Assembly: GCA_026419785.1 (NCBI GenBank)
Contig: JAODTK010005612.1
Span: 168,640 to 232,639, forward strand
DNA from: Sclerodactyla briareus
Taxonomy: Eukaryota > Echinodermata > Holothuroidea > Dendrochirotida > Sclerodactylidae
DNA length: 64,000 nucleotides
Direction: 5' to 3'
Below are positions 12,700 through 24,066 of this stretch, piece after piece. Numbering within the stretch: position 1 is the first letter of the stretch; each line of letters opens with the position of its first letter. A program made the translations under genes and the position numbers. Under the pieces are notes generated by a model that made no database searches, was not told the DNA's origin, and saw only the letters and a list, made by a program, of their open reading frames with translations.

Positions 12700-14550
12700 C
12701 GTCCATCGATAGTTACGATTCCACTGAAACTGTGTATCATGCAGTATCAACATTAATTCTACACGTCGACAGTGGGTGAAGATGAGTCGTTACTCCCCGA
12801 AACAATATTAGTTGGGCCTCGTCTACTATATTTCCACTAGTACGCCTACGTACAATACCGATTCGCAAGGCTTCTCACGATGTATCTTGGGATAGAAAAT
12901 TAGAAGCGCGCCATCAATCCCTAACCGTATTTAATTACACGATGACCCTGTTGAATTTAGAATCCATTGCGTGTGAACAATACCGCGTTATGAGGGATTT
13001 ATAAATGTACAGGACGGCTGGTATTTCGATCACCATCGATTCTCGCCAATAAATTATATCAAATACGGTGGGTAACCTGATACAATTATGTGGAAGCAAC
13101 ATTGTATCCCAACGCCGCAAAGAAAATCGAAAGTGCTGTCTGTATGACGTCACGGCAAAGAGCCGTCTCATGTATATATATTTTTTTTTTTACTGTCGAA
13201 ATTTATAGCTGATATATCGTAATTTATATATAGGACCGCACTGTGGCGATTTGTCGTCGTGACGTTCATGCAACGCTGTCGACGCATTTCGCCAGTTGCG
13301 ACAACACGACACTGCCCCCTTAACTTTTCACATAGACTAGGCTGTGTCATCTCAGTGTTGTACAGTGGTTTTAGACGTCTATTAAACTGCGTACTTCTCA
13401 TACACTACTTCACGCCACGGTATGCGTTTGCTTTTACTCCAGGTGTTTCGTGTTATCAGGAATCATCCAAATTGTGGTTTGTTGACAATATCGTCAGTTG
13501 TGCAACATGGTTCGAGTTAGTACAAAAGGACACGCCCTCGGCATAACTTGAATGGAGCCGATTTTGCATGTATGCGTGTGTTTGTGTGCGCGCGTGTGTT
13601 TGTGTTTGAATTTCTGACTGGTTTTACACGGTTTGTATAGTGAAATTCAGTATTTTTATTCTTTGCCGAAGGCAGGCGGCATCTGTGCACCCAGGCCGGC
13701 CTGTGTGTTTTTGTGGATGCGTGTGTGTCTGTGCGTGTGTGTATGCGTGTGACGCTTCCAGAACTCAAGAAGGTAAATTAGTCTAAAAGTAGATATAGGT
13801 GCTTATATGATGGGAGAACCTTCCTGTTTTGGAGAGCTATTCAAGGGCGGAGAGGTTCACCCGAAGAAGCATGTTATCACTAATCAGATCTGAATACATC
13901 CATTGACTCGAAAATCGGCATGTAATTTGCAGAAATGAAGTAGAGGTGTACTCGTTCAAGGTCTATCAAGTTTGCGAACATTATACAACTATTATTTTTA
14001 TAGCCAACTTAAGGTCAAAAGATTGTGAGAAAGTCAACTAGAACAGCATTTGATATATATGTCTTGTTGTCGAAGAAACTGAGAAACAATGATAATTCCC
14101 GGTGCTAGTTAAGGTCGTTCAAGGTGTTGCAAATGTTTGTTATTGTTTAAAAAAATTACTGCAAGAAGCTTTTAAAGTTTCAGCCTTAGTTCGAGGTCAT
14201 TCAAGGCCAGCAAGACACGACGATATACGAAGACAGAAACATATCAGGTTTAAACAAGCATGTGGGCTGCAATAGGAAGTGGACACATCCCACTCCTCCA
14301 CTCCTCAGGAGACCAGTTATGATTAAGAGGTAAAATTCCCAATTCATGTTTGATAACACACATTTGGAAAAATGCGAACATTTATCAAGATCAAATTAGG
14401 AGAACAGCTCACAGATACGAAGAAGACGACCCCCGCTATTTTCTGAGCCAGATGAATGTCATTTTTTTCACCGTGAAGGGAAACGTGAGAAAAAACAATA
14501 ATAAAGTGTTGATTAGGCAGTTAATTGCAAATATGAAGGGTAACGTACTC
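12700..14550. other. Non-coding stretch with GT-rich tracts and AGGTC-type words
   Basis: GT-rich low-complexity tracts lie at about 13567-13605 and 13700-13755. The second ends in GTGTGACGCTTCCAG, resembling GTGCGTGACGCTTGAAC near 55311. AAGGTC and GAGGTC words recur at about 13955-14205, as in the AGGTCA-rich repeat at 55.4-56.1 kb, so this may be an older relative. A palindromic TGACGTCA lies near 13145. No gene is supported. Confidence 0.45.
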
Positions 14551-14551
14551 A

Positions 14552-14552
14552 T

Positions 14553-14596
<44 letters not shown>
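14552..14596. repeat. (GTT)n microsatellite
   Basis: A pure TTG/GTT trinucleotide run of about 45 bp. In one plus frame it reads as polycysteine inside a 102-codon opening at 14350-14658; I regard that frame as fortuitous. Confidence 0.95.
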
Positions 14597-14599
14597 CAT

Positions 14600-15357
14600 T
14601 TTCCGTTTTTTTGTTTTTGCTGAGGGTGCATTTCAGGTCAGAGAGAAAAGGTTCTTAGTTTTTAGGAACGTTCATATCGTCATGTGAATGATGGAAACAT
14701 CAATCAATATCAAATGAGATGTGTTGGTTGCAAAATATGACGAGAATTCAATACATTACCACTGTCTTTTATCCTTGCAATTGTCAGAAGTGAAAGGATT
14801 TTTCACCTGCCTGTATCTTGGTATCCATATGATTTCTCACCACTTCTCGCTACTACATTTTTTTGAATTGAAATAGCATAATGAGCTTCCGAACTTGTGT
14901 TCCTCACAGGAGAAACCAGTTACTGACTTCTGAGGAGAACTCAGGCATCTTTGGCCAAATCAAGTTGGAAATCGATAGGAATGGCTGAAAGGTTTTGAAA
15001 TATGTAACAGAAATATGGAGTGATGAAACAGGGTTACCGGTAATGAGGTACAAATACCCGAATATACCGATTTTTTGACACAATCGTAATTAGGGGGTCC
15101 GAGAATATCAACGATTTTCTAAACATGGAAATGTTTTTACCAATGTTATATCACAGTAAGAAAAAAAATATCACTGATTTCCGAGAAGAAACTAACATTT
15201 TTGGTCAAGTCCGCAGTTCAGATTTGGCCCGATAATGGAATACCATTTCTCTCAGTAGTTCATTAGTTCATTCTAGCTGATCAGTGGTACCGTCACTGTT
15301 GTCCTGTACTCGGCTGTATTGGTGTATGCACTGATGATCTGTATCCTGTCCACATAG
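14600..15357. other. Stretch with a weak ~230-bp internal similarity
   Basis: The segment around 14920-14975 (TGACTTCTGAG, CATCTTTGGCCAA) resembles 15170-15225 (TGATTTCCGAG, CATTTTTGGTCAA). This suggests an old local duplication. Nothing coding is seen. Confidence 0.35.
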
Positions 15358-15503
15358 CTTATTCAAGCCAAGGAAAGTCAATGCGTTGCGCGGACGGTGA
15401 ACGCACAGCGACACCGACGATCTCACGGCGTGCAAAGGAAATGGCTACCCCTGTATTGAAAAGCAGTGATTCTTCTGGACATGAACCGCACAGTCCCTTT
15501 CAG
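15358..15503 (+). CDS. Candidate host exon (hypothetical)
   Basis: A pyrimidine-containing stretch ending CCACATAG precedes the segment and CAG|GTAAATG, a good 5' splice site, follows it. An ATG at 15381 and a second at 15441 (AGGAAATGGC, a fair initiation context) open a frame running to the donor. The peptide starts MRCADGERTATPT and ends HEPHSPFQ. It has no domain I recognise. The support is only splice-site shape and an open frame, so this may be chance. Confidence 0.18.
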
Positions 15504-16725
15504 GTAAATGTAGGGTACGGGGAAAAAATATGGATTTACCTATATCCTTCTCGAAAATTCGTTACGGCCTATATCCCGACGATAGTGGTACTACCGAAAA
15601 AAGTTAGCCAACAGATTGCATCTGGGACCCCTAATTATTTAAAGAGAAAAAAAAAAAATAGAAAGACGAGGGTGACATCCCCTCCCTTAAGACCCTAGCT
15701 CTCCACAAAGACGAGCCACACAGTTTGCAGATTCCTTCCCAAACCAGAAAGTCCGACGATGTTACTGGAGCGACTGACTCAAGCCACTCGTATTGAGAGG
15801 TTGAGCGCGCCTAGAGCATTGTCAATAACGTAAACCTTGCAGCTTCAATCTCATGACACGTCCATGAATGGGTCAGACACACCCACTTCTCTTGAAATCC
15901 TCACTACGTTGCATTGGCATCGCCGTAGTGAAGGAAGATGAGAAAAAGAAAAAAAAACTTATCTGAATTCATATAAATGAACGCTATCTGTCCCCGATTA
16001 GAGCATCAAAATTTCAAGAGAAGACCTTGGCCAATGGAATATCAGTAAATTATCAGAACCCATGGGAATAATAACTGTCTCGCTTGATGGAATTCAGGAT
16101 TTAATGCAGCAATTAATTAGGATTGTCGGGTGGTCCTGTGAACAGTTAGGGATTCACGATGCGAAACACTCCAACGTAAAGTAGGATAATGAACTAACGG
16201 ATGCTCTTTTTTGTGCCTTTAGGGCTTGTAGGGTTACAGCTTTAATGCTAACGGAATTACCTATTAACCGTTATTGTCGTAACTCATTGCCATCCGGCCG
16301 TATCATGTGGTTTGTCGTCCGTTGGTAGGGGTCCAAAGGGAGGGGTGTCTCATAACTCTTTTTAGTTCAGGTATACACGTCCATACCAGTCAGTCCGTGC
16401 ATGCACCGTCTAGCACACTACACATATAGTTATACATGGATCTAATTTCGCTTTTACAGTAATTTCCAACACTGAGTATTGGGCCTGCTGAAGGATTTAC
16501 CTCCTAACAAGAAACACAACAAAAACATCAAATCTTGGAATAAATTTGCCTCATCTCTATTTGTCCTAAGTAAGACCGAAACGCCTCAATACTTCCTCAT
16601 ACAGTGAATTGCTCAGACAGCCCAAAACATCCATAGTTCTCTTGTGAACGATCAACTCTTACCTTAGACGTACTCGCGTCCGGGGAATACCCGAGGGGCG
16701 TACTAGAGCAGATGGTGGCACTTCT
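15504..16725. other. Stretch without recognisable features
   Basis: No gene or repeat is supported. The plus frame of the candidate exon stays open to 15698 but runs into A-rich low-complexity DNA. Confidence 0.4.
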
Positions 16726-16800
16726 AACTAGCACACCTATCTCGGTGTTGTGTAAGAATTTACTCATCATTGTGTATAACCTGCACAATTAGTGTTATTT
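16726..16800 (+). mobile_element. Relative of the 6893-7018 inverted-repeat element
   Basis: AACTAGCACACCTATCTC, GGTGTTGTGTAAG and CATCATTGTGTATA follow one another here, as in the reverse complement of 6930-7010. Only part of the element is preserved and the terminal inverted repeat on one side is missing. Confidence 0.6.
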
Positions 16801-17399
16801 TTACTAACCTTTTTTGTTGCTGTACACCGCACTGAGGTAGGTGATTTTATTTCACAGTGTTGTGTATTCTCGCATCACTTTAAATAGTGTTTACGTATAT
16901 TAATAGATATATGTATCGTACCCGTAAGCACAATATGTGGAAATCTCAAATTGATCGTATTTTCAACTTTCTTCCCAAGTCTAAATTTATTAACATGGGG
17001 TTCAATCTGCAGTACACAAAACTGGCAAGCAATTTTAATTCGTACCGGACCACATGCGTGCGATACTCTACAACATTTAAACTAAAGGGAAAGAAAAGAG
17101 GAAAAAAGTCCTATGGGTAGGCTACCGAATAAACAGCAACATTGTATAAACACAAGCAAAAAATAGAAAGATCAAAGGAGCTGTGTGATTGCACCACATT
17201 AATACATGGGCTATTTTAGTCGTACACGAATCAATTCCGTCTACGATAGAGCAGGGAAAGCTTGCTGAGGAAGCGGCCGACCAAAAATCACACACATAGG
17301 CCTGGTGTTCCCGTACCGAGTGCAAACAATAGACGATTAACATGCGAGGTGCTAATCGCATTGGAGAAACAAGGCCTCCGTATCGCCTGGGGACAATCC
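16801..17399. other. Stretch without recognisable features
   Basis: No gene is supported. A 118-codon minus frame (17122-17478) and a 77-codon plus frame (16887-17120) lack family signatures. Confidence 0.35.
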
Positions 17400-17860
17400 T
17401 ACGATTGCAGGTTCGTATCGCGTGCTCTAACCGGCATTCAAATAATCTCGAATTTGTTGGCCCGACTTGGGGATCCACGTGAAACTAAAATGGGGAGGGG
17501 GTGTACTGGTTCAGTTTTCAGCAATTTTCCGACCCATCTCGCTAAGTACTTAACGATATCTCACCGAGGGTCTTTCATTCGCCTGTCGTATGAAACGCCT
17601 CGGGGCGGTCACGAGGGACCGTGCCATTTTCGACATCGATCGCTCGACGGATTATGAAGTGGTCTCCTCGAGCAAAGCTGTCCACGATTGGTTAGGACTG
17701 TCAGGTCTGCTAGATATCGTCCTGATGGTCCGGATTCCCATGTCGACCGCGTAGCTATAGGCGGGTGGGCCGGATTCATATGTGGTTTAAACTATGCCAG
17801 CTTCACCAGTCATCAGTTGCGGCAAGGTACTGTCCAATCATTCTCCGCTGACTAGGCTCG
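17400..17860 (+). repeat. Dispersed repeat family R2, copy 1
   Basis: This segment aligns along its length with 30960-31425. Shared words include ATTTCGAATTTGTTGGCC, CATCTCGCTAAG with CTTAACGAT, GATCGCTCGACGGAT, and a TGCCNGCTTCNCC block before GGCAAGGTA. The plus frame is also similar between copies (IISNLLA, then HLAKYLTIS here against HLAKHLTIS there), so the ancestor may have been coding. I do not recognise the protein. A LINE 3' fragment begins just downstream; whether R2 is an upstream part of the same element is open. Confidence 0.7.
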
Positions 17861-17939
17861 AAAAATACGCTAAACCTCTGAAGAAATCACGAGATAGTTA
17901 CCACTAGCCACGTCGAGGAATCTGAAAGGCATGTTCTTC

Positions 17940-18510
17940 AACTGTGGACACTCAACGCTGTCATTAGTTCTTGATTTGGACTGTTCCGTCCCACAAGGAT
18001 CAGCGCTGCTGGTCTGTGTTTACTGGGTATCTCCTTGATGATAGTCTATTGTTTGGCCTCCAAACTGCGCTATCGCTAAACTTCAGCGTGTTCAAAAATT
18101 CGCGGCAAGATTGGTATTGGGCGTCGAGGTGGCATGTAAACTAATTATGAGACGGGACGAGCTAAACGGTGCCGATTAAAGAAGTATAGCTATAAGATCC
18201 TATGGTGATTATACAGTTATAATGACTTCATGATATTGCCACCACCATACCTTGCATACCGCGCCAACACTTTGGAATGTTCTCCCGCAGTCAAACAGGG
18301 ATGCTGCCTCACTACCATCTTCACAAAATGTGAGAACCACTTGTTTCTGATTCTATCTAGTGTTTTATCGCTCTTGTAGGTACCACGCACCTGGTTCTTT
18401 TCTGATGTTTTTTTTTTTTTTTCATGGCTTGTGGATACTTTTCTCTTGTAAAGCGCTTAGAGGCCTTCGGGCATTAAGCGCGATATAATACTGTAGTATT
18501 ATTAATATAG
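17940..18510 (+). mobile_element. CR1/L2-type LINE, 3' end of reverse transcriptase ORF and tail
   Basis: Three stretches identify it. First comes CSVPQGSAL (about 17980-18010), the QG motif of a non-LTR reverse transcriptase. Next is KLQRVQKFAARLVLGV (about 18080-18130), the conserved thumb segment of CR1/L2-like elements. Last is APTLWNVLPQSNRDAASLPS (about 18265-18325), the C-terminal WNSLP motif. The 3' end carries TGTAAAGCGCTTAGAG with GCGCGATATAA and then an ATTATTAAT tail at 18490-18510, typical of this group. The catalytic FADD region between the first two motifs is deleted, and frames change repeatedly. It is a 5'-truncated, internally deleted pseudo-element. Confidence 0.85.
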
Positions 18511-19371
18511 TATGTTAGTTGAGGGACCCACGCTTGTTACGAACGCAATCGATACAGCACGTAAACTTTTTTTATAGAACAAGAACTCGTTTTACGGCAG
18601 TGCTTTCGAACGGCAGGAGTGTGGGTCGTTTGATTGAAACTGTCTATAATGGGAACATGCCAGTTATCGATTTAGTTGACTTGCCATTTTTCGTTCAGTT
18701 TTGCGGACCTTCCTAAAATCCACGTTCAATCAATGTTAAAGTTAGGGTCGATTCTACTCCATATGGAAGGTATCAGCTAATGGACAATGAACGCTCATAG
18801 CAGGATCCCTTGGCTTGGAGAAGAGAGAAAATTGAAAAAATATTAACGAATATTGTTACAAAGCGCATGCAGTAGACAGTAATTCAAATATTGCTTATTA
18901 CTATATTTTAGGTTCGTTGCCGCAGAAGAACGTATTATGTCGGTCTAGTTCATTACTGGCAGTGGGCCCGGAAATTATAGCTCGTGACTCTTGAGAATTA
19001 TTTGGCGTCGTCGAGTGGGCCTATTGAAGGTGAGATATTTTAGATTATTATCTGGTGGTGTGAGGTGAATGAATCTCGTTTAAATTTTGGTTATTGAATG
19101 GTACTGTATGGTATTGTTTGAGGGAGGAGAAATCTTGGGATTTTGGGGATAGACCTACCGATTTCAGAACCTAGCTATGGTTGACCATCTGCTGCATGTT
19201 TTCTTGTAGAGATGTCAGTATTCACTGGACTATATGAGCGTCACATAGTGCGATTACGATACGATACGATCATTTAATCAGAACTCGATGTGAAAAAAGT
19301 TTTTTTTTTTATGGGAGTGGTCGCAACTAGTGCGATACGATACAATACGATCATTTCATCGTCCGATAAAT
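18511..19371. other. Stretch with a short duplicated CGATACGAT motif
   Basis: GCGATTACGATACGATACGA near 19250 and GCGATACGATACAATACGA near 19332 are near-copies about 80 bp apart, each followed by TCATTT. An 18-bp perfect palindrome lies at 19362-19379. No gene is supported. Confidence 0.4.
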
Positions 19372-19908
19372 TTATCGGATGAGATTAATTACGCAATGAC
19401 AGGTTAAACTGCGCAATTCACCAAGTGTACGGAACCGCAAAAACTGGTATGGGGGACGTTGGCGTGAAAAGTGGGAGATGAGATGTCGGGGATTTTGATG
19501 AATAGATGGGGCAGTGACGTATACAGGACAGACATTGGCCTTCTGGTTAGCTGAACGGCTATATTTGCCGCCATACATAGGAACTACAAAAGTGATTTTA
19601 GTTTGCATACATGGTTGCCTACCGCATATACGATAGGAGCGTGACCATTGAGGCGGGCTTGGTGGGCGTGTTGCACCGGCCAGCATTAAAGTGGTCATGT
19701 CACTGCGAAGGCTGGTGAGTGGCCGTGGAGGGGTTATGTGGCCGTGTTTGAGAGGAGCAGGGGAGGCGATAGAATTATTAGAGGAGAGGTTGTTACGGGA
19801 AGTCCGCGGGAGGGGTCTCCACAGACTTGACGTGTGGCGAAAAAACTCCACCCTAACCTCATGTGAAGAAAGGAAAGAGAGAGACAAAAGAAAGGCAACC
19901 GTAAACAA
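19372..19908 (-). CDS. Orphan open reading frame, 178 codons (hypothetical)
   Basis: This is the longest frame in the window. It starts with a hydrophobic MFTVAFLLSLSFLSS segment that could pass for a signal peptide and continues with a Pro-, Arg- and Ser-rich sequence without recognisable domain or repeats. An opposing 78-codon plus frame overlaps it. At this base composition I estimate roughly one chance in ten of one such frame in 64 kb, so length alone is weak evidence. No promoter, splice site or homologous copy supports it. Confidence 0.15.
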   Translation of the reverse strand: MFTVAFLLSLSFLSSHEVRVEFFRHTSSLWRPLPRTSRNNLSSNNSIASPAPLKHGHITPPRPLTSLRSDMTTLMLAGATRPPSPPQWSRSYRICGRQPCMQTKITFVVPMYGGKYSRSANQKANVCPVYVTAPSIHQNPRHLISHFSRQRPPYQFLRFRTLGELRSLTCHCVINLIR

Positions 19909-20059
19909 GTATGTCGATCACACCTAGTTATTAATGTTTTGTAGGTCAGTTGAGGGAAGTAGAAGTAGCAGGGTACACAGGTCGATCCGTAGGATATATT
20001 AATGCTTGTTCTGAGCAGAGTACCAAGCTCCGTGTTTCCAGATCAATTGTGCTTCAAGG

Positions 20060-20450
20060 TCTTCTTATACTCTAGGAGACGTGAGACCCATGCCCATGTT
20101 GGACCGACGATTAGACTTGAATGCTTTCTGGCTCCTCATTTTGCCGTATCTTTTGATACCGTGCCAACGACAGAGTACCTGGCGATGCGGGGAGGGGATG
20201 TTCTGCTGATCAAGCATCGTCAAACTGCGCTTCTCTGGACATATGCGCGCCTCCCGGGGGACGATCCCGTCCATGGTGCTCTTGGGTTGGGGCTGGCAGC
20301 CGGGGCGGCACTAGCCTATCGTGGCATAGCCTTGCGCGGGTACCTCGGATAGTTAGGAGGAATGGGTAGGCTCAGGCCTGTCGCTTTCTCAGAAGGCTGA
20401 ATGTATTTGGCACGGTTGGATGGATCGGCTATGTGCCTTCCAGGCTGCGA
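20060..20450 (+). mobile_element. Probable LINE C-terminal remnant
   Basis: The frame at 20002-20352 contains YARLPGDDPVHGAL (about 20239-20282). This resembles the segment WxGHVARLPxDDPxHxAL found near the C-terminus of several non-LTR retrotransposon polyproteins. The Gly/Ala-rich continuation fits a frameshifted Arg/Gly-rich tail. No catalytic motif is present, so clade assignment is not possible. Local GC content is higher than in the neighbourhood. Confidence 0.4.
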
Positions 20451-20513
20451 TCCCCTGAGTGGATTTTGTTTTGAGCAAAATTAATCGCGCGAAATTGAAG
20501 CATGGAATGGGGG

Positions 20514-20553
20514 TCTATCTATCTATCATCTAGTCCATCTATCTATCTATCGC

Positions 20554-20594
<41 letters not shown>

Positions 20595-20595
20595 A
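20514..20595. repeat. (CTAT)n microsatellite
   Basis: An interrupted then pure ATCT tetranucleotide tract of about 80 bp. Confidence 0.95.
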
Positions 20596-20599
20596 TCTG

Positions 20600-21189
20600 T
20601 CGGTCGATTACCTATATTATTCATGCTCTTCTGCCTTCTTGTTTCACGGTCAGTCAATCCACGATCGGTTTGTTCTTTCCGCGATTTGAGATTAACCTTA
20701 GTTCCAGGTTTGTACTGATATATGGGACTGGAGATTCAACCCCATACCGTACCTTGCGAAATATGTACATCCAGATAGCGAGGAAAAGTTTGGGTGTTGT
20801 TTGTTTTCGTGTTAGTATCGGGACTATGTCTCAGGGTTCGTTATTTCGCATTAATTCATTAGTTGCACGAACATAGTTCGACGCTACTGTTCTGGTTGCT
20901 CAGTAACTTTTCAAAAGAGAAGAAGACGTTTCCTTTTTTTAGGCCCCATTGTTCGCAGCATCACACCCGATGAGTTTAGATGTGTTATGAAACGAGAAAC
21001 GCCGCCGTGAATATAGGTAGGACTAATCTATATATAGTGTTATTATATACATTGGTCCAAATAATCCGAATTCCACACAAGATGTCAAATTGTTTCCACC
21101 ATTCTTGGGAGGATGAAGTGAATGTACGCTATGTGACTTGGGGTTACCCTTTATCTTCTCATGAAGTTACAGCGTGTCTAGAATTGCGC
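20600..21189. other. Stretch without recognisable features
   Basis: No supported gene. Frames of 81-124 codons that overlap the microsatellite or this interval show no domain. Confidence 0.35.
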
Positions 21190-21285
21190 TTAATTATTAT
21201 ATTATTTTATTATTATGATTATTAAATCTTATTATTATATTATTATTATTAGTATTATTACGCTACTTTACTATTATTACTATAT
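21190..21285. repeat. (ATT)n microsatellite at a LINE 3' end
   Basis: An interrupted ATT/TTA tract directly abuts the 3' side of the minus-strand LINE to its right. On the minus strand it reads (AAT)n. It may be the element's own simple-repeat tail. Confidence 0.8.
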
Positions 21286-21289
21286 AGAC

Positions 21290-23625
21290 CTTTTGATTTC
21301 CAGACTTTTTTTTTTTCGCCTTTTTCGTGCCTTTCCTCGATTTTCGAATTGGGGCTCTACAACCATTACTATAAAATAACAGTAATATCATCACATTGTA
21401 CTAAACTGGTAATGGAGTGTAAAGAAATATACATATCAGTATTGGGGAAAGTTTCTCAATCTCTGGAGGTCAATGCACTTTTTGTTCTTCTTTAAAATAT
21501 GCACTTCCACATCTGGAAGAACTTAAGTTTCTATTTAAGCGTTTCGTAATTTGGAATTGCTTTGTTAATTCTACTAGTAAAAATATAAACTTCACAAAGA
21601 ATACTACAATGCTATACCAAAGCATCTCGTTCTCGTAAGTTCCGAAACAACAGTTTCACAATTAACATTAACTTTCGCCCTAAAGAGCTCAGAAAAAAGT
21701 CTGTCCTCATAGATCATCCCTACTTCCCTTACATGCCAAAATAAGTGGTCCTAATGTTTTCTTCTGATTCAAAGCAGAAAGTGCAACCGGGTTGTTTATC
21801 ACTTTATTTCACTGGACCAATGGTTCGTAGAATAATCCTCTGGATCAAACTTGTACTGGAGAACGAACTTAGTATCTCTTATACTATTACATGACCCAAA
21901 AATTCTTGGACCAATCGAGACTTCGCTTGTAAAAAATATTTCCCATTTTTCACAGCAGCGCTGCTGTGGATACACGGTTAATGAATTTTATAAAGTGGTA
22001 ACACAATTTTACTTTTATTTCCCACCTGAGCAAGCCTTATGTCTTGGCTAGACGGAGGTGGGTGCTCCCATAAGAGGCCTGGACGGTCGCCAGGTACTGG
22101 AACGCGTGTAATAAGCCGTTTAACTTGATGAATGTGAAATTTGGACATGGAATTTAGCAATAGCTCATTATCCTGGAGTGGCGGCCAGCCTCGTTAAACA
22201 AATCCCTCCCATAAGGATATTGAATGTGTATCACCTTCTAACTCAGAGTTACGTGTCCATTGATCTTGAACGACTATTGTTCCAGATAACTGATCGCTGT
22301 AATTTGCAGTTTTGGCTCTCAAAAGTAGGATCACTCCATGCATAACACAATTTCAAAAACTTCATTTTTCATTTTTCGTCAGTAATCTCCCCCTTGAAAT
22401 TACCGCTGATATAAATTGTTTGCTACAACTTTTCAAAAAGAGCAAAAATATCTTCCAATTCCCTTCATAGATCATTGTACCTCTAACCCGCAATTTTGTT
22501 TACTCTTTATAAAATCAACACATCAACCATATTAAGGCCACTCTCGATATGTGTACTGTGTTATTATAATACTCTTTTAATCTTATCCTTTTCCCATCAA
22601 ATAAATTTACATCAAAGCTATTTAGTTCCCTTAAAAAGGTTCTGGGGGATTCAGGTACACTGAAATAGGACACTGTGTGTGACAAAGCAAAACTTTTCAC
22701 TATATTAGTCATTTTACCGATAGGAGTAAGGTCGCGTGCCGACCACATATTTCAAAAGGCCTTTAGTCGAGATAACTTTGGTAGATAATTTAAAGGAAAG
22801 ATCATCCTATCATTTGTAATTTGACACCGGGGCCCTGATAGGGCCACGTGAAATAGAATATGTTATACCGAGAAGGTAGTTTGTAAATCGGAGAGTGACA
22901 CCCAATGGAAAGAGACCTTGATTTATTAAAATTGACCTTCAAGCCGGCATACACACCTATCCCCAAACTTCGAATAACCTTTTTTAACGATTGGTCATCA
23001 TTATCCAAGAAAACTGTCTGTGCCATCTGCATACATTGATAGTTTTATGGTAACATCTTCACAGTACCCCTTGAAATACGATCGTTACGCAGTTTATTGG
23101 CTAAAATTTCTGCACACAATAAAAAATAAATAAGGCTCAGGGGGCAGCCTTGCCGCATCTCCTTTTCAATCGGAAAAACCAGAAGACACTCCGTTGTTCA
23201 AAACACTGGCGCGCTATTAGTATAGACGCCTTAACCCCCATCGAGACGTCATCACCAAAAGTAAAAAGAATACAATACATGATGTAATGAGTCCCAGTTT
23301 ACACTATCGAAGGCCTTCTCGAAATCAATGAACAGAATTAACCCTTTATTGATTATCTTCTGCACATTGTATGGTACTAGAACTGCTAATTGAGTCGGAT
23401 ATTTCACCTATATATCTGTTTTAAGGATCCCGTTGATCAGAATGATAATTCCTGGCAATACGTCCTTAATTCTGCTTGGCCAAGCATGAGGCAGCTATTT
23501 TTGTGAGTTCAACATTCAACATTTGATATTGGCCTCCAATTTGTAATATACTTAGGGTAAATTAGGGTTTGATTTCCAGACTTGATCAATCCTGGATATT
23601 TGACAATGTTATTAGATCTGTGATA
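21290..23625 (-). mobile_element. L1/Tx1-type LINE, reverse transcriptase to 3' end
   Basis: Read on the minus strand, the conserved order of an L1/Tx1-group reverse transcriptase is clear. It has ITNWRPISNVEC (near 23550), LFIDFEKAFDSVNWDSL (near 23315), RQGCPLSLIYFLLCAEILANKLRND (positions about 23075-23150), LSMYADGTDSFL (near 23020) and GLKVNFNKS. MTNIVKSFALSHTVSYFSVPESP and DGKRIRLK follow at about 22580-22710. The C-terminus has CTFCFESEENIRHLFWH (near 21760), the cysteine/histidine motif of L1-like ORF2. The catalytic YADD reads YADG, and frameshifts and stops split the ORF, so it is dead. The endonuclease half is missing, giving a 5'-truncated copy of about 2.3 kb. Confidence 0.93.
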
Positions 23626-23629
23626 ATTA

Positions 23630-24060
23630 CGCAGTGATTGTAGGTGGCTTCTTTTCCTGTATCTCATCCCCACTTGTGTTCATTTGTTCTTTGGTCTTGT
23701 CTAGATCAAAATCGCGTGAAAACTTCTTTCCCACGACTGTTTTCATTCAGGTCCGGCAAGCAAGTGCTTACATCACTAATTCGCATTGGCTGGTTTTTCA
23801 CGGGGTACGACGATGCTTCCTCTATAGGATGATGTTATATCAGATTACTTTAATCATTACCTAGTTTTTGTCCAACATTTGTTCACCTTGGCAAACGATT
23901 GTTCGGAAGAGAAGGAGTATTCAGTGCGCCGCCCAGTGTACTCGAGGTGTTTTTACCCCATGTTCCGCATCTTCGATTGAGCATATCTGTATCATCATAT
24001 CACCTATAGTGACCTTGTCTCCATCTTCCTATTTCAGGTCATGCAAATTAAAACACCACC
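23630..24060. other. Stretch without recognisable features
   Basis: No gene is supported. Two overlapping short plus frames (23634-23864 and 23644-23832) begin with hydrophobic residues but show no domain, and no more LINE sequence is recognisable upstream of the NWRPIS segment. Confidence 0.35.
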
Positions 24061-24066
24061 GCGCCA

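Noticed and set aside
12277-12756. A 159-codon plus frame as a gene
   Set aside because: It lies over an ~85-bp tandem repeat and overlapping frames open equally; the encoded residues shift phase from unit to unit.
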